Part shown: piece after piece, positions 13,856 through 18,927 of the stretch
How the letters are laid out: each line of letters opens with the position of its first letter
Numbering within the stretch: the first letter of the stretch is position 1
Assembly (NCBI GenBank): GCA_910584985.1
Contig: CAJUDJ010000031.1
Location: 1-18,927 of the forward strand
Length of the DNA: 18,927 bases
Origin: an uncultured Eubacterium sp.
Lineage (GTDB): Bacteria; Bacillota; Clostridia; Oscillospirales; Acutalibacteraceae
Reading direction: 5' to 3'
The notes under the pieces: model-generated
Database searches by the model: none
The model's input: only the letters and a program-made list of their open reading frames with translations
What the model was told of the DNA's origin: nothing
Program-made: the position numbers and the translations under genes

Positions 13856-14515
13856 TTACATATTGCAGATTTTCAGAATATAGTCTGCAATTTTTGTGCT
13901 GTTTACAATGTATGTGCCGTGCAGTTCATTTTTAAAAATAGTAAGGGTGCTGTTTGGTATATGATCTGCAATTTCCTTCATATGCGACTGCTTTATCATA
14001 TCCTTGTCGCCGCCTGTTATATCAACGGGGATATGAATGGTTTTGAGCATATCATTTGAAATATCCGGTTCTGTCAGAATAACCTTTATCCGTTTTGCTC
14101 TTGAAAAGAAATAGGCAAATCTATACATTGCCGTCTGGGCGGCAACAAGCCCGTCCGGCCGTGTATTCACACCGCTTATGATAATCCGTTCAAGAAGTTC
14201 CTGATGTTTCAGTGCGAGGATAAGGGCAACAATTCCGCCATCGCTGAAGCCGTAAACAACCGGCTTTTCCAGCTTCAGAAGGCAGATGAATTCATATATA
14301 TCCTGTGCCATATCTTCATAGTGCAGCTCGTCTACTCTTGAGCTTTTGCCATGATTCCTTGTATCTATTGCGTATACGGTGAAATGCTTTTCAAGAACGG
14401 TTATCGCTTTTTTGAAAATGGTGCAGTCCTCTCCGCTGCCGTGCAGCATAATCAGTGGTTTTCCGCTGCCGTATTTTTCATAGTAAAGACTGACTTGTGA
14501 GGTTTTCAGTATCAT
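13856..14515 (-). CDS. Alpha/beta hydrolase
   Basis: 219 residues from ATG 14515-14513, chosen because CGGAG (14526-14522 on the minus strand) sits six bases before it; a longer in-frame start at 14548 would overlap the upstream gene. Motifs: oxyanion-hole HGSG (25-28), DTRNHGKSS (51-59), nucleophile elbow GFSDG with S91, acid in GGDKDM (D170 or D172) and catalytic H199 in ELHG. The lid region between strands 6 and 7 is short. It lacks an export signal, so is cytoplasmic. Substrate unknown; the family includes esterases, lactonases and C-C hydrolases. It lies 11 bases downstream of the phosphoesterase gene, in one operon. Confidence 0.85.
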   Translation of the reverse strand: MILKTSQVSLYYEKYGSGKPLIMLHGSGEDCTIFKKAITVLEKHFTVYAIDTRNHGKSSRVDELHYEDMAQDIYEFICLLKLEKPVVYGFSDGGIVALILALKHQELLERIIISGVNTRPDGLVAAQTAMYRFAYFFSRAKRIKVILTEPDISNDMLKTIHIPVDITGGDKDMIKQSHMKEIADHIPNSTLTIFKNELHGTYIVNSTKIADYILKICNM

Positions 14516-14526
14516 ATTTTTCTCCG

Positions 14527-14997
14527 TTATAATTTCAGATTTCTGCATTCAATTTTTTCGCTGTTAATATCAACAATGCTGTAATATCCAAGCGATGCAG
14601 TGCCCGGATTTACAATATAAATGCCGTTTTCACAGCTGATATGCGGCTGATGGGTATGGCCGAAAAAGGCAATATCTGCTTTAATATTCCGTGCCCGGCG
14701 AAGAAGGGAAAGATAAGTTGCTTTTACATTATAGGTGTGCCCGTGGCACATCAGAATCCGTTTACCTGAAAGCTTAAATTCCCGTTCTTCGGGTTCAGCT
14801 AAGCTCCAATCTGTGTTTCCGCGAACGGAGATAAGATGCAGTTTATCTCCGAAATAAAGCATGGCATCTTCAAAATCATCATTATTGCGGCAGTCGCCCA
14901 GGCACAGAAAATAATCGGTGTTTTCTATATTTTTTTCAATGATATCAAAAACATTGCCTTTTCTGCCGTGGCTGTCTGATATTGCGGTTAATCTCAT
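14527..14997 (-). CDS. YfcE/MJ0936-family metallophosphoesterase
   Basis: 156 residues, the usual size for this compact calcineurin-like phosphodiesterase family. Metal ligands in order: D8 and H10 (ISDSHG), D35 (GDCRN), N61 (RGNTDW), H85 (CHGH), H114 and H116 (GHTH). All binuclear-site ligands are present, so it should be active. Members hydrolyse bis(p-nitrophenyl) phosphate-type substrates in vitro; physiological substrates are mostly unknown. The ATG is preceded by a modest GGGA. It is the first gene of a two-gene minus-strand operon with the alpha/beta hydrolase. The 98-base gap to the next plus-strand gene is AT-rich and shows no convincing sigma-A promoter on either strand. Confidence 0.9.
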   Translation of the reverse strand: MRLTAISDSHGRKGNVFDIIEKNIENTDYFLCLGDCRNNDDFEDAMLYFGDKLHLISVRGNTDWSLAEPEEREFKLSGKRILMCHGHTYNVKATYLSLLRRARNIKADIAFFGHTHQPHISCENGIYIVNPGTASLGYYSIVDINSEKIECRNLKL

Positions 14998-15095
14998 TCA
15001 TATATTCCCTGCTTTTTTCATAATAATGATATAGGATAATTATTATTCCTGTTTATTTAATTATATTAAAAGTGAAAGGGGAAAACAAGTCTAAA

Positions 15096-15338
15096 ATGAA
15101 TTTAAGCGAAGAACAGATGAAGAAATTAATGAAGAATGCTTCAAAAAAAACAGGTGTTGATGTAAATAAAATGAAAAATGCCGCAGAAAGCGGAAAGCTG
15201 GATGATTTCATCGGGCAGAATTTATCATCAGATGCTTCTCAGAAACTGAAATCCGTTTTAACAGATAAAAATGCTGCGGAAAAACTGCTCTCCAGCCCAG
15301 AGGCAAAGGAGCTTCTTAAAAACTTATTAAAGGGATAA
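15096..15338 (+). CDS. Small helical protein of unknown function, cassette gene 1
   Basis: 80 residues from ATG 15096. AAAGGGGA lies at 15075-15082, a long 13-14 bases upstream; GTG 15072 in the same frame would add eight residues but has no ribosome site of its own. The protein is Lys/Ser/Ala/Leu-rich and should be almost entirely alpha-helical, with repeated amphipathic segments (EEQMKKLMKNASKKTG, LSSDASQKLKSVL, AEKLLSSPEAKELLKNLL). No Cys, Trp, signal peptide or membrane helix. I recognise no named domain. It ends three bases before the next gene, so is translationally linked to it. Soluble helical partner of the membrane protein two genes on is a guess from layout only. Confidence 0.65.
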   Translation: MNLSEEQMKKLMKNASKKTGVDVNKMKNAAESGKLDDFIGQNLSSDASQKLKSVLTDKNAAEKLLSSPEAKELLKNLLKG

Positions 15339-15341
15339 TGT

Positions 15342-15704
15342 ATGGATAATTTAAACGATATTATTTCAAGTCTGTCATCCGATGATATAAATATGCTTAA
15401 GGGTGTTGCATCTTCTATTTTGGGAGAGGAAACAGCAGAAGGCAGCAGTAAGCCTTCACCTGTTTCCGGTGAAAGCAAAAGCTCAAACAGCCTTGCCTCG
15501 CTTGGTTTTAACGGCGATGATTTCAATATGATTATGAAAGCAAAATCCATGTTTGACAGAATGAATAAAACCTCAAATAAAAACACTGATTTGATTCTTG
15601 CACTGAAACCGCACCTTTCGCCGGAAAACAGAAACAAGGCCGATACGGCCATCCGAATATTAAAAATGTTTGAAATTCTGCCCTTGCTGAAGGATTTGTT
15701 TTAA
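15342..15704 (+). CDS. Small conserved-looking protein of unknown function, cassette gene 2
   Basis: 120 residues. The N-terminus (MDNLNDIISSLSSDDINMLK) is an acidic helical region, a Ser-rich low-complexity linker spans ~30-52, and the C-terminal ~65 residues hold a more conserved-looking core: FNMIMKAKSMFDRMNK, then TDLILALKPHLSPENRNKAD and the ending IRILKMFEILPLLKDLF. I have seen this 'ALKP-LS-R--K-D-AI-ILK' pattern in short uncharacterised proteins of Clostridia, but know no function. No signal peptide or membrane helix is evident, although the C-terminus is hydrophobic. It starts three bases after gene 1 and abuts gene 3 (TAAATG). Confidence 0.72.
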   Translation: MDNLNDIISSLSSDDINMLKGVASSILGEETAEGSSKPSPVSGESKSSNSLASLGFNGDDFNMIMKAKSMFDRMNKTSNKNTDLILALKPHLSPENRNKADTAIRILKMFEILPLLKDLF

Positions 15705-16019
15705 ATGGCATCCTTTTCTAATATGGATATAGAGGAGGCTAAAAGGCGTGTGCGTGAAATGCACAGCAGGGCAGAAAGCTATGTGGCATCAGGGAAAGGC
15801 AATCATCAAAACAGTGTTCAATCGGAAAAAAAGAATATACCTCCGCCTCCGCCCGCAAGGGAAAAAGCAAAACCGCAGGAAGATATACCTGAAGAAAAAA
15901 AAGAAGATTCCGTTTTTTCAGGCGATTCAAGCTTTATTATTCTTGTTTTGCTTATGCTCTTGTCGCATGAGGGTGCGGATCATAAACTGCTGCTTGCGTT
16001 GCTTTATCTGCTCCTTTAG
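15705..16019 (+). CDS. Small tail-anchored-type protein of unknown function, cassette gene 3
   Basis: 104 residues beginning directly after the preceding stop, implying termination-reinitiation. Order: a charged N-terminal helix (IEEAKRRVREMHSRAESY), a hydrophilic linker with five consecutive prolines (IPPPPPA, ~45-51) and an acidic/Lys stretch, then a hydrophobic C-terminus (FIILVLLMLLS, a short HEGADHK turn, LLLALLYLLL). The two hydrophobic segments could be a helical hairpin or a single anchor. Topology suggests a protein exposed to the cytoplasm and anchored at its C-terminus. No family recognised. Its stop lies inside the left arm of a hairpin. Confidence 0.68.
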   Translation: MASFSNMDIEEAKRRVREMHSRAESYVASGKGNHQNSVQSEKKNIPPPPPAREKAKPQEDIPEEKKEDSVFSGDSSFIILVLLMLLSHEGADHKLLLALLYLLL

Positions 16020-16058
16020 TTGTTTGCCTGCCAAACGGAATAAAGGAGCACGCAGGCA
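16009..16058 (+). other. Two mutually exclusive (or pseudoknotted) stems after the three-gene cassette
   Basis: Stem A: TGCTCCTTTA (16009-16018) with TAAAGGAGCA (16041-16050), plus inner GTTTG/CAAAC (16022-16026/16032-16036). Stem B: TGCCTGC (16025-16031) with GCAGGCA (16052-16058), then GTTTTCTTT. B's left arm is in A's loop, so the two compete or form a pseudoknot. Stem B with its T-rich tail could act as a terminator. Confidence 0.5.
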
Positions 16059-16095
16059 GTTTTCTTTATAATGAAATAATAAATCCAATAAATTA

Positions 16096-16124
16096 TGGAA
16101 ATAATTGTATTGTTATGTTATTAT
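16096..16124 (+). promoter_or_regulatory. Candidate promoter for ymfF-ymfH
   Basis: TGGAAA (16096-16101), 17-base spacer, TATTAT (16119-16124) in a very AT-rich stretch 34 bases before the ymfF start. The -35 is a weak match, and other hexamer pairs are possible here. Confidence 0.3.
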
Positions 16125-16157
16125 ATAGAATATCTTTAGTTTATATCGGAGGGTAAA

Positions 16158-17438
16158 ATGGCTGATTTTATAAATGAAAATATCGGTGAGGGAATTGATA
16201 TCCTTTCTGTTCCTGTATCTCGGTTCAAAACCAATGAAATTTCAATTTCAATTGCAGTTCCTTTGGCGGAACAGACAGCTGCATTATATGCAATTCTTCC
16301 TATGCTTCTTTGCCGAAGCTCAGAAAAGTATCCCGATTTAACCGCACTTAACAAAAAACTTGCATCCCTTTACGGTGCCGTTCTTCAGCCGTCTGTATCA
16401 AAGATAGGCGAAACACAGCTTTTAAGAATGGGAATCACCTGCGTTGATGACAGATTTTCGTTTGACAGTGAAAGAATTTCAATGGAATGTGCAAAGCTTC
16501 TGCTTTCGCTTCTGTTTGAACCGAAGCTTGATGAGAACGGCAGCTTTGCTCCAGAGGATGTGAAAAGAGAAAAGAGAATTTTGACCGAAAAAATAGAAAG
16601 CGAAGAAAACGAAAAAAGAATATATGCAAATCGCAGGGCAGAGGAAATTATGTTCTGCGGTGAGCCCTATGCCGTAAACCGCTACGGCACAAAAAAAGCT
16701 GTGTCTGAAATAAACAGTGCAGATGTGCTGTCAGCATGGAATCAGATATTAAAAACTGGAAAAATTCTTTTAACCGTTGTGGGCAGTGCCGATGTAAGTG
16801 AAATTTCTGCTCTTATGAAAAAGCATTTTGAAAACAGGGAACGGACTTTTGCGCCGCTGCCTGAAGCTGTTTTTATTCCGCAGGCAGAGAAGGTTAATGA
16901 GGTTTCGGAGCGCATAGATGTAAAGCAGGGCAAACTTGTGCTTGGCTTTAGGGTGAATCTGAAGCCGGAGGATGAAAGCGCTTATGCCATGCGTTCTTTT
17001 GCGGATATTTTCGGCGGCGGCCCGTATTCACGGCTGTTTACAAAGGTGCGCGAGGAAATGAGCCTTTGCTATTACTGCTCGGCAAGGTATGTGCGCCAGA
17101 AAAGTTTTATACTGGTTCAGTGCGGCTGCGAAGAGGAAAATATGGATAAAGCAGTTGCACAGATACTGAAACAGATTGATGAAATCAAAAACGGAAATTT
17201 TGATTATGAATTCAGTGCATCCAAAATCGGTTTAACAGATTCCATCAATTCCGTTTATGATACACCGGAATCTCTTGAAGGATGGTATGTTTTGCAAATA
17301 ACGGATAAGCATTTAAGCTCTCCGTCTGAAAGCGCAGCACGGAATAATGCAGTTACCAAGGAACAGGTTATTGCATGTGCAAACCGCATAACGCTTGACA
17401 CGGTTTACAGGCTTGTTTCAGAAAAGGAGGGCAAATGA
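16158..17438 (+). CDS. ymfF: M16-family protein YmfF, EF-P 5-aminopentanol modification-associated, non-catalytic subunit type
   Basis: 426 residues with ATG 16158 after CGGAGGG (16147-16153). It has the two-lobed M16 peptidase fold but lacks the zinc motif HxxEH near the N-terminus (the region around LLCRSSEKYPDLTALNKKLA has none). It keeps the C-terminal-lobe signature GGGPYSRLFTKVREEMSLCYYCSA (in part, GGPYSRLF and REEMSLCYY). This is how non-catalytic partners in M16 heterodimers look. Paired with the catalytic ymfH downstream (four-base ATGA overlap at 17435-17438) it matches B. subtilis ymfF-ymfH, annotated as associated with 5-aminopentanol modification of elongation factor P. The exact biochemical role of these peptidase-like proteins is unclear. 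The pair is preceded by its own AT-rich promoter region. Confidence 0.87.
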   Translation: MADFINENIGEGIDILSVPVSRFKTNEISISIAVPLAEQTAALYAILPMLLCRSSEKYPDLTALNKKLASLYGAVLQPSVSKIGETQLLRMGITCVDDRFSFDSERISMECAKLLLSLLFEPKLDENGSFAPEDVKREKRILTEKIESEENEKRIYANRRAEEIMFCGEPYAVNRYGTKKAVSEINSADVLSAWNQILKTGKILLTVVGSADVSEISALMKKHFENRERTFAPLPEAVFIPQAEKVNEVSERIDVKQGKLVLGFRVNLKPEDESAYAMRSFADIFGGGPYSRLFTKVREEMSLCYYCSARYVRQKSFILVQCGCEEENMDKAVAQILKQIDEIKNGNFDYEFSASKIGLTDSINSVYDTPESLEGWYVLQITDKHLSSPSESAARNNAVTKEQVIACANRITLDTVYRLVSEKEGK

Positions 17439-18709
17439 TGAAAGAAATCACATCGGATATTTTGCAGGAAAAATATTATGAAATCAACCACAAATCCGGG
17501 CTTAAAATTTTTGTTATGCCAAAGGAAAACTATAAATCGGCATATGCTATTTTCGGCACAAAATACGGTTCAATAGACAACCGTTTCAAGAGAAGCGACA
17601 GTGAGGAATATACGGCTGTTCCGGAAGGTATAGCCCATTTTCTTGAGCACAAGCTGTTTGAAAGCGAGGAACTGGATGCATTTACGAGATATGCAGAAAC
17701 GGGAGCTTCGGCAAATGCATATACTTCGTTTGATAAAACCTGCTATCTTTTCCAGTGCAGCGACAGATTTGAGGACAGCCTGAAAATTCTTCTTGATTTC
17801 GTTACCCATCCGTATTTCACAAAGGAAACCGTTGAAAAGGAACAGGGCATTATCGGGCAGGAAATCACAATGTATTATGATGTGCCCGGCTGGATGAGCC
17901 TTTTCAATCTTCTGAAATGCCTTTATAAAAATCATCCTGTAAGGATTGATATTGCCGGCACTGTGCCGTCTATTTCCGAAATTACCGATAAACTGCTTTA
18001 TGAATGCTATAACACCTTTTATAATCTGAATAATATGGCGCTTGTTGCTGTCGGCAATGTGAATGCTGAAAAAATTATGGAAATATGCGATGAAGTTCTT
18101 GAAAAATCAGAATGTGTAACGGTTGAACGCACTTTTGAGAAAGAACCGAGAGAAATCGTTAAGCCGTATGAAGAATATCATCTTGCAATGAGCATGCCTG
18201 TTTTTTCTTTTGGTTACAAGGAAAAATGTGAAACGCCTGAAAGAACGCACAGGGAAATTATTGAAACAGAGATAATGCTTGAAATAATTGCAGGCGAAAC
18301 CTCGCCGCTTTACAGCAGGCTGTTTAATGAGGGGCTGATTAATGCAAGCTTTTCAAAGGAATACTTTGTGGGCTATGGCTATGAAGCCGTTATATTTGAA
18401 GGCGAAAGCGTGAATCCGCAGGCAGTTGCAGATGCCATTCAGCAGGAAATTGCACGGCTGAAAAAAGAGGGCATTGATATTGAACTGTTTGAAACAGTTC
18501 GCAAAAATCTGTACGGCAGAGAGATTATGGAATATAATGATATAGACGGAATTGCTAATTCGCTTATAGGCTGTTACTTTGCCGGATATGAGCTGTTTGA
18601 GGCATTGGATATCTATAAATCCGTTTCGCCGGCAGATATTGAAAAACGCCTTTCAGATATGCTGGAGGAGAAATACAGCGCATTGTCTGTTGTTAAATCA
18701 AAGGATTGA
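17435..18709 (+). CDS. ymfH: M16-family zinc peptidase YmfH, EF-P 5-aminopentanol modification-associated, catalytic type
   Basis: 424 residues. The inverted zinc motif HFLEH is complete (H68, E71, H72) in PEGIAHFLEHKLFE, with the downstream acidic helix VEKEQGIIGQEI (133-144) supplying the likely third ligand (E136 or E143). The segment TGASANAYTSFDKTCY (89-104) is the conserved M16 substrate-facing strand. The C-terminal lobe has TSPLYSRLFNEGLI. AAGGAGG (17424-17430) is four bases from ATG 17435 and seven from the second Met codon at 17438, so either may be used. It overlaps ymfF by four bases and is followed 18 bases later by lgt. With YmfF it likely forms a heterodimer, like other M16B pairs (inference). 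The EF-P gene itself is not in this window. Confidence 0.9.
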   Translation: MMKEITSDILQEKYYEINHKSGLKIFVMPKENYKSAYAIFGTKYGSIDNRFKRSDSEEYTAVPEGIAHFLEHKLFESEELDAFTRYAETGASANAYTSFDKTCYLFQCSDRFEDSLKILLDFVTHPYFTKETVEKEQGIIGQEITMYYDVPGWMSLFNLLKCLYKNHPVRIDIAGTVPSISEITDKLLYECYNTFYNLNNMALVAVGNVNAEKIMEICDEVLEKSECVTVERTFEKEPREIVKPYEEYHLAMSMPVFSFGYKEKCETPERTHREIIETEIMLEIIAGETSPLYSRLFNEGLINASFSKEYFVGYGYEAVIFEGESVNPQAVADAIQQEIARLKKEGIDIELFETVRKNLYGREIMEYNDIDGIANSLIGCYFAGYELFEALDIYKSVSPADIEKRLSDMLEEKYSALSVVKSKD

Positions 18710-18727
18710 AATCAGAGGTATAAATAG

Positions 18728-18927
18728 ATGAGCGATTATACAAGAGTTTATTTTGAAGGACTTGGTATAGATTTTGACTTGCCGTCCGTTGCTTTTTCCA
18801 TCGGCAGCTATGATGTGCATTGGTACGGAATCGTTATTGCCTTCGGCTTTGCACTTGCCGTGCTTTACGGCGGCAGAATGGCATATAAATGGAAAATGAG
18901 CCTTGACGGAATGACGGATGTTCTGCT
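18728..18927 (+). CDS. lgt: Prolipoprotein diacylglyceryl transferase, N-terminal fragment (runs off window)
   Basis: 66 complete codons from ATG 18728, with AGAGGT at 18714-18719 eight bases ahead. The N-terminus (PSVAFSIGSYDVHWYGIVIAFGFALAV) is typical of Lgt: a short lead, the 'I-WYGI' motif entering the first membrane helix, then a basic loop (GGRMAYKWKM). Lgt transfers diacylglycerol from phosphatidylglycerol to the lipobox cysteine of prolipoproteins at the membrane. The catalytic His/Arg segments lie beyond the window. Spacing suggests co-transcription with ymfF-ymfH. Confidence 0.85.
   Translation, partial: MSDYTRVYFEGLGIDFDLPSVAFSIGSYDVHWYGIVIAFGFALAVLYGGRMAYKWKMSLDGMTDVL

Noticed and set aside
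13757..14059. 100-codon plus-strand open frame at the clpC end
   Set aside because: It runs through the clpC terminator and is antisense to the alpha/beta hydrolase.
15748..16071. 107-codon plus-strand frame overlapping cassette gene 3
   Set aside because: Shifted frame of the 104-residue gene; very Lys/Arg/Cys-biased, and it crosses the competing stems.
1..18927. CRISPR arrays, transposons, phage attachment sites, tRNA or rRNA genes
   Set aside because: No regularly spaced repeats, transposase or integrase motifs, or tRNA/rRNA-like sequence were seen on either strand.

Overview
The window looks like chromosomal DNA from a low-to-moderate-GC, probably spore-forming Clostridia relative (Oscillospiraceae/Ruminococcaceae-like). 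The reasons are the ctsR-mcsA-mcsB-clpC heat-shock operon, a Yxd/Bce-type peptide-sensing module, the EF-P 5-aminopentanol genes (ymfI, ymfF, ymfH), strong GGAGG-type ribosome sites and U-tailed hairpin terminators. Genus is inference only. I see no rRNA, tRNA, CRISPR array, insertion sequence or phage gene.

Layout. Bases 1-600 hold the 3' end of a GH3 beta-glucosidase, closed by an 18-bp hairpin that also ends a convergent AraC-family regulator (638-1486, minus). The regulator is divergent from a D-Ala-D-Ala ligase (1595-2608); the gap carries two direct repeats 21 bp apart. Next come a response regulator, a short-loop histidine kinase, an ABC ATPase, a ten-helix permease and a YxeA protein (2660-7597). 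This is the gene order of Bacillus subtilis yxdJKLM-yxeA, with a BceR-type palindrome ahead of the transporter genes. A hypothetical gene (7640-8143, minus) and an SDR of the EF-P 5-aminopentanone reductase type (8221-8889) are divergent from overlapping promoters. A 43-residue Cys/Gly-rich membrane miniprotein (9015-9146) follows. The CtsR regulon operon (9337-13791) has CtsR boxes on both sides of its promoter. A convergent minus-strand pair encodes a metallophosphoesterase and an alpha/beta hydrolase (13856-14997). A tightly coupled cassette of three small proteins of unknown function (15096-16019) precedes two M16 peptidase-family genes, ymfF and ymfH (16158-18709), and the start of lgt (18728 to the window end).

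How the genes fit together. Three functional themes are visible: cell-envelope antibiotic sensing and repair (AraC/ddl plus the Yxd-like module), protein quality control (CtsR/McsA/McsB/ClpC), and EF-P modification (ymfI on one side of the heat-shock operon, ymfF-ymfH on the other). The most striking observation is that McsB, the protein arginine kinase, has lost several residues expected to be essential for phosphotransfer, while ClpC keeps the two glutamates that bind phosphoarginine. The least explained genes are the three-gene cassette, the Cys-rich miniprotein and the hypothetical at 7640-8143.
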